DNA from: PALSA-1003 sp963741315
GTDB taxonomy: Bacteria > Pseudomonadota > Gammaproteobacteria > Burkholderiales > Casimicrobiaceae
NCBI GenBank assembly: GCA_963741315.1
Contig: CAVUHK010000008.1
Coordinates: 868,001-932,000, forward strand
Length of the DNA stretch: 64,000 nt
Reading direction: 5' to 3'
A model generated the notes under the pieces. It was not told where the DNA came from. It saw nothing but the letters and a program-made list of their open reading frames with translations, and made no database searches. A program made the translations under genes and the position numbers. Below are positions 17,107 through 27,436 of the stretch, in pieces. How positions within the stretch are numbered: the stretch's first letter is position 1; each line of letters opens with the position of its first letter.

Positions 17107-17779
17107 GGTTGCGCCGGTGCTCGAATGCCGCGGCCTGGCGAAAACCTATCGCACGGGCACGCTCGAGGTGCCAGTGCTGCTCGGCGTGAATCTCGCGGTA
17201 CCACCGGGCGAACGTGTCGCCGTGGTCGGCGCATCGGGGTCGGGCAAGAGCACGCTGCTGCACCTGCTCGGCGGCCTCGACTCTCCCTCGGCGGGAGAGG
17301 TCAGCGTCCAGGGTGCACCAATGGCAACGCTTTCCGAATCGCAGCGCGGGCAGGTGCGCAACCGCGCGCTCGGCTTCATCTACCAGTTTCATCACCTGCT
17401 CCCCGAGTTCAGCGCGCTCGAGAATGTCGCGATGCCGCTCTACATCCGGCGCGACAACCGCGCCGCGGCGCGCGCGCGCGCGCAGGCGCTGCTCGAACGC
17501 GTAGGACTCTCCGCGCGCGCACAGCATCGTCCGGGAGAATTGTCCGGCGGCGAGCGCCAGCGGGTCGCGCTGGCGCGTGCGCTGGTCACCGAGCCGGCGT
17601 GCGTGCTCGCCGACGAGCCCACCGGCAATCTCGACCGGCGCACCGCCGGCATGGTGTTCGACCTGATGCTGGAATTGAATCGCAGCGTCGGCACCAGTCT
17701 GGTCATCGTGACCCACGATCCGGACCTGGCGGCGCGCACCGACCGGACGCTGCACCTGGTCGACGGCGTCCTGGTTTAG
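17099..17779 (+). CDS. lolD: Lipoprotein-releasing ABC transporter ATPase LolD
   Basis: Cytoplasmic ATPase powering LolC-type lipoprotein release. The 226 residues match family length. Walker A is GASGSGKST, the signature is LSGGERQR, Walker B is CVLADEPTGNLD, and the H-loop is VTHDPDLA. FIYQFHHLLPEFSALENVAMP is the characteristic LolD Q-loop region. It overlaps lolC by eight bases and is clearly co-translated. A conventional lolE is not adjacent, so the LolC here may act as the LolF-type homodimer or pair with a subunit elsewhere. Confidence 0.95.
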   Translation: MSEVAPVLECRGLAKTYRTGTLEVPVLLGVNLAVPPGERVAVVGASGSGKSTLLHLLGGLDSPSAGEVSVQGAPMATLSESQRGQVRNRALGFIYQFHHLLPEFSALENVAMPLYIRRDNRAAARARAQALLERVGLSARAQHRPGELSGGERQRVALARALVTEPACVLADEPTGNLDRRTAGMVFDLMLELNRSVGTSLVIVTHDPDLAARTDRTLHLVDGVLV

Positions 17780-17791
17780 ATCGTCTACGGG

Positions 17792-18800
17792 TCAAACGAC
17801 CAGCGGCGGCTCGTCCATTACGGCGATCTGTTCGCGCAGTTCGAGCACGCGATCCTGCCAGTAGCGTTGCGTGTTGAACCACGGAAATGCCGCGGGAAAA
17901 GCCGGATCGTCCCAGCGCCGCGCCAGCCACGCCGAATAGTGGATCAGGCGCAGCGTGCGCAGGGGCTCGACCAGGTGCAGGGCGCGATCGTCGAAGTCGA
18001 AGAAGTCCTCGTAGCCCTGCAGCAGTGCGGAGAGCTGCAGCTGCATGTCCGCGCGTTCGCCCGAGAGCAGCATCCACAGGTCCTGCACCGCCGGCCCGGT
18101 GCGGCAATCGTCGAAGTCGACGAAATGCGGCCCGGCGGCCGTCCACAGGATATTGCCCACGTGACAGTCGCCATGCAGACGCAGCGAACGCACGTCGCCG
18201 GCGCGATCAAAGCAGCGCCGCACGCCGTCGAGCGCCTGTGCCACCGTACTGGTCCACGCCGGCAGCAAGTCGGCCGGCACGAAATCATTGGCCAGGAGAT
18301 AGTCGCGCGGCTCCTCGCCGAAGCTCGCGATGTCGAGCGCGGGCCGGTGTTGAAACGGCGTCACGCTCCCCGCGGCGTGGATGCGCCCGATGAAGCGACC
18401 GATCCACGTCAGAACCGAGCGATCCTCGAGCTCGGGCGCGCGGCCGCCGTGCTTGGGATAGACGGCGAATCGGAAACCGCCAAACGTCGGCAGCGTATTG
18501 CCGTCGGGCGACGCGCAACGGTGCGACCACCGGAATCTCGAGATCGGCAAGCTGCGTCCGCGAAGGCATGTTCCTCGAGGATCTGGGCGTCGCTCCAGCG
18601 TTCCGGTCGGTAGAATTTCGCGACGACCGCGGTCGCACCCGGCGATGCCGTCGCGCGCGATTCCTCAAGCCATACCTGGTAGACGCGATTCTCGTAGCTG
18701 TTCAGCGCTAGCAGCCGACCGTCGCCTTCCCACCCGCAACTCGCCAGCGCGTCGAGTACGACGTCGGGAGTCAGCCCCGCGTAGGGCGCGGTCGTCGCCA

Positions 18801-18801
<1 letters not shown>
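17792..18801 (-). CDS. srkA: Stress response kinase A (SrkA/YihE), apparently frameshifted twice
   Basis: Ser/Thr kinase of the YihE family with an aminoglycoside-phosphotransferase-like fold, linked to envelope and programmed-death stress responses in E. coli. The N-terminus MATTAPYAGLTPDVV through LLALNSYENRVYQV and VAKFYRPERWSDAQILEEHAFA is in one frame. LADLEIPVVAPL is in a second frame, and FGGFRFAVYPKHGGRAPELED to the C-terminus in a third. The catalytic core LHGDCHVGNILW and HFVDFDDCRTGP are intact in the last frame. Removing single bases near 18558 and 18515 restores a normal protein. The ATG overlaps the stop of the preceding glycosylase gene by one base. Confidence 0.85.
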
Positions 18802-19442
<641 letters not shown>

Positions 19443-19564
19443 GCGCCAGCAGCGACGTGTTCGGCACGCGCCGAGTATGCAGGGGTAGGCGGGGGGATAT
19501 TCATGTGGTCATCGGCAAAGGGCTGGAGATGTTACATTACGCGCCATTTTTACGAGGATACTTC

Positions 19565-21358
19565 GTGAGTCACGCATCGCGCCGTTGCTTCGCGGCCTGC
19601 ACCGCGCTGGCGCTGCTGCTGTTCATGGCGCAACCCGCACGCGCCGCGGCGGATCCCACCAAGGTGTTGCGCGTCGCCTTCGAAATCGGCGAGACCGGCT
19701 TCGATCCGGCCAAGGTGACCGACAATTATTCGGCGCAGGTGATGCAGGCGGTCTTCGAGCGTCTTCTGACCTACGATTACCTCGCCCGACCGCTCAAGCT
19801 GGTGCCAGGTACCGCCGAGGCGTTGCCCGAGGTCAGCGACGGCGGCAGGACCTACCTGTTCCGGTTGCGCAAAGGCGTGTATTTCCAGCCTGACCCGGCA
19901 TTCAAGGGCGCGCGGCGTGAGCTGGTTGCCGCCGACTACGCCTATTCGATCAAGCGATTCGTCGATCCAGCCAATCGTTCGCCGTGGCGCTTCCTGTTCG
20001 ACGGCAAGATCGCCGGTCTCGACGCGGTCGCCAAGAACGCCGCGCAGGGCAAGGCGTTCGACTACGACGCGAGGGTCGAGGGTCTCGAGGCAGTCGATCG
20101 CTACACGCTACGCATCCGGCTCACCACCGCCGACTACAACTTCGCGTACATCATGGCGATGGTGCAGGTATCCGCGGTCGCCCGCGAAGTCATCGAAGCC
20201 TACGCTGACAATACCAATGCGCACCCGGTGGGCACCGGGCCCTACATGCTCACCAGCTGGACGCCACGCGCCAAGATCATCCTCGAAGCGAATCCCGACT
20301 ATCGGAAGGTGGTCTGGGACTTCGCGGGTTCCGATTCGCCGCGCGACCGTGCAGCCGTCGCGGCGATGAAGGGCAAGACCATTCCGCAAATCGGCCGCGT
20401 CGAAATCAGCGTCATCGAAGAAGGGCAGTCGCGCTGGCTCGCATTTCAGCGGGGAGAAATCGACTACATCGACCGATTGCAGTCGTACTCGGCGGTTGCG
20501 ATTCCCGATAACCAGCTGGCGCCCGACCTGGTTGCGCGTGGCGTCGGCTGGGATCGCAGCGTCGAGCCGGAAATCATCTACTATTTCTTCAATCTCAAGG
20601 ATCCGGTGGTCGGTGGCTACACCCGGGAGAAGATCGCGCTGCGCCGCGCGATCGCCATGTCTTACGACACGCAGCGCGAAGTGCACGTCATCCGCAAGGA
20701 CGAGGCCATTGTCGGCGAAGGCGTCATTCCGCCCGGGGTCGTGGGCTACGACAGCGCTTACCGCAGCGTGATTCGTCACGATCCCGATCTCGCCAATCGG
20801 CTGCTCGATTACTTCGGCTACAAGCGCGGCGCTGATGGTTATCGCAACGATCCTTCCGGACGACGCATCGCGATCGTGCTGACATCCGAACCGATCGCCA
20901 TCAGCCGGGAGTACGACGAACTCTGGCTCAAGGCACTCGACGGCATCGGTCTGCGCTTCGAAACGCGCAAGGCCGCATTCGCCGACAACGTCAAGGCCGC
21001 GGAAGCGTGCCAGCTTGCGATGTGGGGTTCGTCGTGGGGGGCGGACTATCCCGACGGCGAGAACTTCATGCAGCTCTTCTACGGTCCGAACACGCACCAG
21101 AGCAATCACGCGTGCTACGAATCGAAGGCATTCGACGCGATGTACGAGAAGATCCACGCCATGCCGGATTCGCCGGAACGCAACCACCTGTTCCTGATGA
21201 TGAGCCGGCAGCTGGAAGTCGACGGCGTGCTCAAGATGGGTGCTTCGCGTTACCGCAACGTGCTGGTGCATCCGCAGGTCCAGGGCTATCGCTATCACCC
21301 CATGCTGACCGCGGCGTGGGAGTATGTCGACATCGACCCGTCGGCGCGCCGACCGTAG
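19565..21358 (+). CDS. Extracellular solute-binding protein family 5, peptide ABC importer (paralogue 1)
   Basis: Periplasmic binding protein of an oligopeptide/dipeptide-type importer. Signal peptide: MSHASRRCF, then a hydrophobic stretch ending PARAAA. The family 5 body includes RVAFEIGETGFDPA, TYDYLARPLKLVPGTAEALPE, and HPVGTGPYML. The GTG at 19565 is preceded by GAGG with a seven-base gap, which decides the start over an upstream ATG at 19529. It is followed eight bases later by a closely related gene. Residue similarity is strong (for example DYLARP-KLVP-TAEALPE in both), so a tandem duplication is likely. Ligand unknown. Confidence 0.92.
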   Translation: MSHASRRCFAACTALALLLFMAQPARAAADPTKVLRVAFEIGETGFDPAKVTDNYSAQVMQAVFERLLTYDYLARPLKLVPGTAEALPEVSDGGRTYLFRLRKGVYFQPDPAFKGARRELVAADYAYSIKRFVDPANRSPWRFLFDGKIAGLDAVAKNAAQGKAFDYDARVEGLEAVDRYTLRIRLTTADYNFAYIMAMVQVSAVAREVIEAYADNTNAHPVGTGPYMLTSWTPRAKIILEANPDYRKVVWDFAGSDSPRDRAAVAAMKGKTIPQIGRVEISVIEEGQSRWLAFQRGEIDYIDRLQSYSAVAIPDNQLAPDLVARGVGWDRSVEPEIIYYFFNLKDPVVGGYTREKIALRRAIAMSYDTQREVHVIRKDEAIVGEGVIPPGVVGYDSAYRSVIRHDPDLANRLLDYFGYKRGADGYRNDPSGRRIAIVLTSEPIAISREYDELWLKALDGIGLRFETRKAAFADNVKAAEACQLAMWGSSWGADYPDGENFMQLFYGPNTHQSNHACYESKAFDAMYEKIHAMPDSPERNHLFLMMSRQLEVDGVLKMGASRYRNVLVHPQVQGYRYHPMLTAAWEYVDIDPSARRP

Positions 21359-21366
21359 GACCATCA

Positions 21367-23211
21367 ATGTTTCCCTCGACTGGCGCGCATCCGGACACTG
21401 TGCGGAAGGAACCGTCGCGGCGCCGCCGCGCCTCGGGCGCAGCGCACGTTCTCGCGCTGGCTGTCGCAGCGCTATCTTTCGCCGCGCCGGCCGCCGACAT
21501 GAACAAGGTCATTCGTGACGTCTTTCCTGCGGCCGAGGAAGGATTCGATCCGCAGGCGGCGCAGGATCTGTACTCGGGCACCGTGAATCAAGTGATTTTC
21601 GAAACGCTGCTCACCTACGATTACCTCGCCCGTCCGGCCAAGCTGGTGCCGCTGACCGCGGAAGCGTTACCGGAGATTACCGACGAGGGCAGGACCTACA
21701 CGCTCAAGATCCGCAAGGGCATCTACTTCACGCCCGATGCGGCATTCAAGGGCAGCAAACGCGAACTCGTCGCCGAGGACTACGCGTATTCGTTCAAGCG
21801 TCTGTTCGATCCGAAGTTGCGGTCTACCTGGACGTGGCTGCTCGAAGGCAAGGTCATTGGGCTCGATGCGGCAGCAGCCGCGGCCAAGAAAAGCGGCAAA
21901 TTCGATTACGACGCAAAGATTGCCGGCCTCGAAGTCGTTGACCGGTACACACTGCGCATCAGGCTGAAGGAACCCGACTACAACCTCCCTTACGTGCTGG
22001 CGCACGAACCCCTCAGCGCCGTCGCCCGCGAAGTCGTCGAGGCCTACGGCGACGTCGGCGGCCGCGTGATGGCGAATCCGGTCGGCACCGGACCGTACCT
22101 GCTCGCCAAGTGGGTCCGCTCGTCGAAGATCTTCCTCGCGGCCAATCCCGACTTTCGCGGCTTTGTCTGGAATTTCCAGCCCGGAACCGACCCGGAGGAG
22201 GCGCGCCTGGTCGCTGAGATGAAGGGCAAGAAGATGCCGCAGGTCGGGCGCATCGAGATCAGCATCATGGAAGAGGATCAGTCGCGCCTGCTCGCCTTCC
22301 AGAACGACGAACTGGACCTGATGAACCTGGAGGGACCGCTCGCGCCCAAGCTGATGAACGGCGGAGTCTTGAACGCCGAGATGCAGAAGAAGGGCGTCAA
22401 GCTGTCGCGCATCGTCGATCCCGAGCTCATGTATCACTACTGGAACATGCAGGACCCGGTCGTCGGCGGGCTGTCCCTCGAAAAGATCGCGCTGCGCCGC
22501 GCGATGGCGATGGCGTACGACACCAACGAGGAGATCCGCATTGTGCGCAATGGCCAGGCGATCGAAGCGCTCTATCCGATTCCGCCGGGCGTCGTTGGCA
22601 ATGACCCGAACTATCGCGGCATCACCAAGTACGATCCGGACGAAGCCAACGCGCTGCTCGACAAGTTCGGCTACAGGAAGGGCAAGGACGGTTGGCGCAC
22701 GCTGCCGGACGGCAAACCGCTGGTGATCCGCTATGCGTCGCGGCCCGATTCGCTTGGCCGCCAACAGGACGAGATGTGGAAGAAGGCGTTCGACTCGATT
22801 TCGATACGCATGGAGATCCAGAAGGACAAGTTCCCCGAGCTGCTCAAGCTCGAGCGGCAGTGCAAGCTGCAGATGCGCACTGCATCGTGGATCGCCGACT
22901 ATCCGGACGGCGACAACTTCATGCAGCTGCTCTACGGCAAGAATATCTACCAGAGCAACAACGGTTGTGCGGTGATCCCCGAGTTCGATGCGCGCTATGA
23001 GCGCACGCAGCGCCTGCCGGCGGGGCCGGAGCGCGACCAGCTGTATCGTGAAATGGCGCGAATTGCCGAGGTTTACGCGCCGTGGCGACTGGACTTGAAT
23101 CGATACCGCAACATCCTGGTGCAGCCGAAGGTGCTGGGCTTCAAGAAACACCCGGTCCTGCACTCCGAGTGGCAGTACATAGACATCGACACGGCGAAGC
23201 AGGGCGGTTAG
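21367..23211 (+). CDS. Extracellular solute-binding protein family 5, peptide ABC importer (paralogue 2)
   Basis: Second periplasmic binding protein of the same importer operon. The ATG at 21367 starts MFPSTGAHPD and the signal segment is AHVLALAVAALSFAAPAA. The mature domain begins RDVFPAAEEGFDPQ. It shares the same order of landmarks with its neighbour: NPVGTGPYLLAKW, VGRIEISIMEEDQSRLLAFQ, VVGNDPNYRGIT, and YPDGDNFMQLLYG. The conserved tail is HPVLHSEWQYIDID. The two proteins differ in charge and in insertions, so they may bind different peptides. It ends 51 bases before the permease gene. Confidence 0.92.
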   Translation: MFPSTGAHPDTVRKEPSRRRRASGAAHVLALAVAALSFAAPAADMNKVIRDVFPAAEEGFDPQAAQDLYSGTVNQVIFETLLTYDYLARPAKLVPLTAEALPEITDEGRTYTLKIRKGIYFTPDAAFKGSKRELVAEDYAYSFKRLFDPKLRSTWTWLLEGKVIGLDAAAAAAKKSGKFDYDAKIAGLEVVDRYTLRIRLKEPDYNLPYVLAHEPLSAVAREVVEAYGDVGGRVMANPVGTGPYLLAKWVRSSKIFLAANPDFRGFVWNFQPGTDPEEARLVAEMKGKKMPQVGRIEISIMEEDQSRLLAFQNDELDLMNLEGPLAPKLMNGGVLNAEMQKKGVKLSRIVDPELMYHYWNMQDPVVGGLSLEKIALRRAMAMAYDTNEEIRIVRNGQAIEALYPIPPGVVGNDPNYRGITKYDPDEANALLDKFGYRKGKDGWRTLPDGKPLVIRYASRPDSLGRQQDEMWKKAFDSISIRMEIQKDKFPELLKLERQCKLQMRTASWIADYPDGDNFMQLLYGKNIYQSNNGCAVIPEFDARYERTQRLPAGPERDQLYREMARIAEVYAPWRLDLNRYRNILVQPKVLGFKKHPVLHSEWQYIDIDTAKQGG

Positions 23212-23262
23212 CATCCGCCGCACGCCGGGCATGTTGTCCGGACGCGGCGGCAGGGGAAGCGA

Positions 23263-24201
23263 ATGTACGGGTACATCATCCGACGCCTGTGGCAAATGAT
23301 CCCGACCCTGCTCGGGGTCATCCTGCTCGTCTTCATCCTGTTCAATTTCGTCGGCGGCGACCCTGCGTATGTCCTTGCCGGCAAGATCTCCAGCGCCGAG
23401 CAGATCGAGAACATCCGCCGGCAGCTCGGCGTCGACCAGCCGTACTACGTGCAGCTGTGGATCTTCATCAAGCAGGTGGTGACCGGCGATTTCGGCTCGA
23501 GCTGGAGCACCAACGAGCCGGTGTCGCAGATCATGCTCACCCGGCTCGGTCCGTCGCTCACCATCCTGATCCCCTGGCTGATCCTGTCGACGCTGATCGC
23601 GATCGGCCTCGCGCTCGCGGTGGCTTATGTGCGTGGTTCGCTGACCGACCGCGCGGTGATGATCGTCTGCACTGTCGGGCTGTCGATCTCGATCCTCGTC
23701 TACATCATCGTGTTCCAGTACTTCTTCGCCTACAAGCTGGGCTGGTTCCCGGTGCAGGGCTGGGGCGACGGCGTCTGGAAGAACCTGGTCGTCTATTCCT
23801 CGCTGCCGATCATCATCCTGCTGGTGGTGAGCATCGCGCCGACGCTGCGCCTGTTCCGCACCTTCGTGCTCGACGAGGTCAACCAGGATTACGTGCGCAC
23901 CGCGCGCGCCAAGGGCGTCGGCGAAAACCGGATCATGTGGGTGCACGTGCTGCGCAATGCGTCGATTCCGATCATCACGCACGTCATGTCCGAGATTCCG
24001 GGCCTGCTCATCGGCGCGTTCCTCATCGAGAGCTTTTTCTCGATTCCCGGCATCGGCCGCGAGGTGCTGCTCGCGGTCAATCGCAGCGACTTCCCGGTAA
24101 TCAAGGCAATCACCATCTACGTCGCGGTGGCGACGATGGTCTTCAACCTGCTGGCCGACCTGACGTACAAGGCGGCCGATCCGCGGGTGCAGCTCAAGTA
24201 G
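23263..24201 (+). CDS. Oligopeptide ABC transporter permease, OppB/DppB type
   Basis: Inner-membrane subunit of the importer. 312 residues begin MYGYIIRRLWQMIPTLLGV, a typical DppB start, with about six membrane segments. The cytoplasmic EAA loop is DYVRTARAKGVGENRIMWVH. ESFFSIPGIGREVLLAV is a conserved late element. It lies between the binding proteins and the OppC-type permease (nine-base gap), consistent with one operon. Confidence 0.93.
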   Translation: MYGYIIRRLWQMIPTLLGVILLVFILFNFVGGDPAYVLAGKISSAEQIENIRRQLGVDQPYYVQLWIFIKQVVTGDFGSSWSTNEPVSQIMLTRLGPSLTILIPWLILSTLIAIGLALAVAYVRGSLTDRAVMIVCTVGLSISILVYIIVFQYFFAYKLGWFPVQGWGDGVWKNLVVYSSLPIIILLVVSIAPTLRLFRTFVLDEVNQDYVRTARAKGVGENRIMWVHVLRNASIPIITHVMSEIPGLLIGAFLIESFFSIPGIGREVLLAVNRSDFPVIKAITIYVAVATMVFNLLADLTYKAADPRVQLK

Positions 24202-24210
24202 GCGACGACG

Positions 24211-25329
24211 ATGCCCTACGACATACCGCACACCGTATCGCCGAACCTGTGGGTCCTGGCATGGCGGCGGCTGCGCGCCGATCGCGTCGCCATGATTTCG
24301 CTCGCCATCGTCGCGGCGTTCCTGGTCATGATGCTGCTCTCCGCGACGGGGCTCATCGCCGGCGACTGGGGTGTGGAATCGGGAGTGAACTACGCGCCGC
24401 CATCGTTTCTCGGTGCGGATCTGGAACAACCGAAGGTCGCGAAGGAGGCGGCGCCCGCTCGCGCTGCGACTGCAGACACGCCCACTCCGCTCGACATCAA
24501 GGATCCGCTGGCCGACGCGCTCGCGGAAATTCGCGGCCAGAGTGGGCAGTCCGGCGCGGCATCCCCGGACGCGGTGGTCGATCCGCTGGCCGACGTGATG
24601 GCCGAGATCCGGGCCAAGGGCACGGCCGCGGCCGTGGTCACGGCGCGCGCGGCGACGCTTCCCTTCGGCGGCGACAAATGGGGTCGCGACGTCCTCAAGA
24701 AGACCATCAAAGGTTCCGAGACGTCGATCTTCGTCGGACTCGCCGCCGCGGTCGTGGCGACACTGCTGGGTACCATCTTCGGCGCGATTGCCGGTTACTA
24801 CGGCAAGTGGGCCGACGACTTCTTCAACTGGTTCTACAGCGTGTTCACCGCCATGCCGTCGCTGCTGCTCATCTTCGCGGTCGCCGCGGTGCTGCAGCAG
24901 AAAGGCATGCTGACGATCGTGCTCATCCTCGGACTCACCGGGTGGACCGGCGTGTTCCGCCTGATCCGCGGCGAGTACCTCAAGCACAAGGGTCGCGAAT
25001 ACGTGCAGGCCGCCGATGCCATCGGCGCGTCCAATTCGCGGCGGATGTTCGTGCACATCTTCCCGAACGTGAGCCACGTCGTGCTCGTGCAGCTGTCGAT
25101 CCTCACCGTCGGCTTCATCAAGGCCGAAGTCATCCTGTCGTTCCTCGGACTGGGCGTGCCGGTCGACGTCGTGTCGTGGGGATCGATGCTCAACGAGGCG
25201 CAGAACGAGCTGATCCTCGGCAAGTGGTGGCAACTGGTTGCTGCCGGCGGCGCGATGGCATTGCTGGTGACCGCCTTCAGCCTGTTCACCGATTCGCTGC
25301 GCGACGCGCTCGATCCGAAACTCAAGTGA
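24211..25329 (+). CDS. Oligopeptide ABC transporter permease, OppC/DppC type, with repeat-containing insert
   Basis: Second permease subunit. The first membrane helix (SLAIVAAFLVMMLLS) is followed by a periplasmic Ala/Pro-rich insert of roughly 100 residues. This is longer than usual. The insert holds two near-identical segments, DPLADALAEIRGQSG and DPLADVMAEIRAKG, about 20 residues apart. The normal permease core resumes at FGGDKWGRDVLKKTIKG, with EAA loop YVQAADAIGASNSRRMFVH and ILSFLGLGVPVD. The function is import of peptides together with the OppB-type partner. The insert may contact the binding protein; that is inference. Confidence 0.92.
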   Translation: MPYDIPHTVSPNLWVLAWRRLRADRVAMISLAIVAAFLVMMLLSATGLIAGDWGVESGVNYAPPSFLGADLEQPKVAKEAAPARAATADTPTPLDIKDPLADALAEIRGQSGQSGAASPDAVVDPLADVMAEIRAKGTAAAVVTARAATLPFGGDKWGRDVLKKTIKGSETSIFVGLAAAVVATLLGTIFGAIAGYYGKWADDFFNWFYSVFTAMPSLLLIFAVAAVLQQKGMLTIVLILGLTGWTGVFRLIRGEYLKHKGREYVQAADAIGASNSRRMFVHIFPNVSHVVLVQLSILTVGFIKAEVILSFLGLGVPVDVVSWGSMLNEAQNELILGKWWQLVAAGGAMALLVTAFSLFTDSLRDALDPKLK

Positions 25330-25367
25330 TCACCGCGCGACGATGACTCACAGACAACATACTTTCG

Positions 25368-27041
25368 GTGCGCAACCTGCGGGTCAATTTCCGGCTCGAC
25401 AAGAACACGATCTTCGAAGCGGTGAAGGGCATCAGTTTCGAGATTCCACAGAATTCGACGGTGGCGCTGGTCGGCGAATCCGGCAGCGGCAAGTCGGTCA
25501 CCTCGCTGTCGATACTGGGACTGCTGCCCAAGGAGAACGCACTCGTTCTTCCCGGCAGCGAAATCATCTACGGCGGCCGCAACCTGGTCGGCCTGCCGCA
25601 ATCCGAGCTGCAGGCGCTGCGCGGCAAGGACATTTCGATGATCTTCCAGGAGCCGATGACATCGCTCAATCCGGTGTTCACGGTCGGCTTCCAGCTCACC
25701 GAGTCGCTGCGGTTGCACCTTGGCCTTGGCCCCGGCGCGGCGCGCAAGCGCGCGATTGAGTTGCTGGCGGAAGTCGGAATCCCGGATCCAGAGTTCAAGA
25801 TCAACGCGTATCCCTCGCAAATGTCGGGCGGTCAGCAACAGCGCGTCATGATCGCGATGGCCATCGCCTGCGAACCCAAGCTGCTGATCGCCGACGAGCC
25901 GACCACCGCGCTCGATGTGACCATCCAGAAGCAGATTCTCGACCTGATCGCCGAGTTGCAGCGCAAGCACCGCATGTCGGTGCTTTTCATCACCCACGAC
26001 CTGGCGGTGGTCGGTGAAATCGCCGATCACGTGGTGGTGATGCGCAGTGGCGAGATTCGCGAGCAGGGGCCGGCGAAGTCGGTGTTCGAGAACCCGCAGG
26101 ATGCGTACACCAAGGCGCTGCTGCAATGCCGGCCGCGCCTGGATCGCCGGCCGGTGCGCCTGCCGGTGATCGAGGATTTCATGGATGGCGGTGCGCACGC
26201 CATGAATCTCACCGAGCGCAGCCGCGGCATCGCCGCCAGCGACGCGATCATCCTCGACGTGAAGGGGCTCGGCAAGGACTTCTACTCGCGTGAAGGCCTG
26301 TTCGGTCGACGTAAGTTCGAAGCGGTCAAGGACGTTTCGTTCAAGCTGCCGAAGGGCAAGACGCTGGGACTGGTCGGCGAGTCGGGATCGGGCAAGACCA
26401 CCGTCGGACTCACGCTGATGCGCCTGCACGAGGCCTCAGCGGGGCAGGCGCTGTTCGAAGGCAAGGACATCCTGGCGATGTCGCCGCGCGAGTTCATGGC
26501 CTACAAGCGGCGCATCCAGATCATTTTCCAGAATCCGTATGCGTCGCTGAATCCGCGCATGATCGTCGGCCAGATCCTGACCGAGCCGATGCAGATCCAC
26601 GGCATCGGCAAGTCCGCGCAGGAGCGCACCGATCTCGCCTTCGAGCTGCTGCAGAAGGTCGGGCTGCCCGAGGTTTCCTTCTACAAGTACCCGCACGAAT
26701 TCTCCGGCGGGCAGCGCCAGCGCATCGCGATCGCACGCTGCCTAACCCTCAAGCCGGACATCCTGATCTGCGACGAGTCGGTTTCGGCGCTGGACGTATC
26801 GGTGCAGGCGCAGGTGCTCAACCTGCTGCAGGACCTGCAGGACGAGTATCGGCTCTCGTACATCTTCATTTCGCACGACCTCGCCGTCGTCAAGTACATC
26901 TCCGACGAGATCATGGTGATGAACCAGGGCGCGATCGTCGAGATCGCCAACTCCGACGACATCTATCGACATCCGCGCGAGGCGTATACGAAGAAGCTGC
27001 TGTCGTCGATCCCGAAGGGGTGGCAGCACGCGGGCAGCTGA
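25368..27041 (+). CDS. Peptide ABC transporter ATPase with two fused nucleotide-binding domains (DppD-DppF type)
   Basis: Two complete ATPase domains in one 557-residue chain. Domain 1 has Walker A VGESGSGKS near residue 40, SGGQQQRV and LLIADEPTTALD. Domain 2 has VGESGSGKT, SGGQRQRIAIARC and LICDESVSALD. The second domain begins near residue 275 after a linker. Such fusions energise OppBC permeases without separate DppD and DppF. The GTG at 25368 lacks a ribosome site, and the frame reads DNILSV immediately upstream, then a TGA. An ATG at 25343 is in another frame; one extra base near 25349 would join it (M-T-T-D-N-I-L-S-V). The start may therefore be misplaced. Confidence 0.92.
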   Translation: MRNLRVNFRLDKNTIFEAVKGISFEIPQNSTVALVGESGSGKSVTSLSILGLLPKENALVLPGSEIIYGGRNLVGLPQSELQALRGKDISMIFQEPMTSLNPVFTVGFQLTESLRLHLGLGPGAARKRAIELLAEVGIPDPEFKINAYPSQMSGGQQQRVMIAMAIACEPKLLIADEPTTALDVTIQKQILDLIAELQRKHRMSVLFITHDLAVVGEIADHVVVMRSGEIREQGPAKSVFENPQDAYTKALLQCRPRLDRRPVRLPVIEDFMDGGAHAMNLTERSRGIAASDAIILDVKGLGKDFYSREGLFGRRKFEAVKDVSFKLPKGKTLGLVGESGSGKTTVGLTLMRLHEASAGQALFEGKDILAMSPREFMAYKRRIQIIFQNPYASLNPRMIVGQILTEPMQIHGIGKSAQERTDLAFELLQKVGLPEVSFYKYPHEFSGGQRQRIAIARCLTLKPDILICDESVSALDVSVQAQVLNLLQDLQDEYRLSYIFISHDLAVVKYISDEIMVMNQGAIVEIANSDDIYRHPREAYTKKLLSSIPKGWQHAGS

Positions 27042-27436
27042 ACATCGCGCTCTGGCCTTTGGGCTTTCGTGGGGCGCCGTCTTCCGTCGTTTGTAGTGCT
27101 GATCCGCCTACTTCGTCCGCCGGCGCGATTCCCAAGCTGCCGTACACAACTTGCGCTCGTCTCTCGTGGGCTCAATAGTAAAGGTCCAGTCTCAGTTGCC
27201 CTGAAAGTCGATTCTTGTAGTGAACGAACGGCACGCGAGCGAGCTGATGTCTTGCGAATATCCCGAGTGCGCAGCCCGCAATATTCGACTGATCCTTATG
27301 CACGCGCGGTCATATTGTGCGTTAACATCCAAACTGGGTTAGAGCTTTGATTTTGCAAGTCTGGGATAGGGCTCGCAGACGCGAGAATGAACCCTTTGGC
27401 TCGGAACCACTTCGTATTGCTTCACCGGGGGACACC
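27042..27436. other. Intergenic region between the ABC importer and a secreted protein gene
   Basis: About 395 bases with no convincing gene; the short frames here lack homology I recognise. GGGGGA followed by CACC directly precedes the ATG at 27437 and is a strong ribosome site. Base composition is more A/T-rich than in the flanking genes from about 27160 to 27350. Confidence 0.4.

Noticed and set aside
21667..25233. Long minus-strand open frame opposite the peptide-transporter genes
   Set aside because: It spans parts of three well-supported plus-strand genes and has a shadow-type composition rich in His, Arg and Asp.
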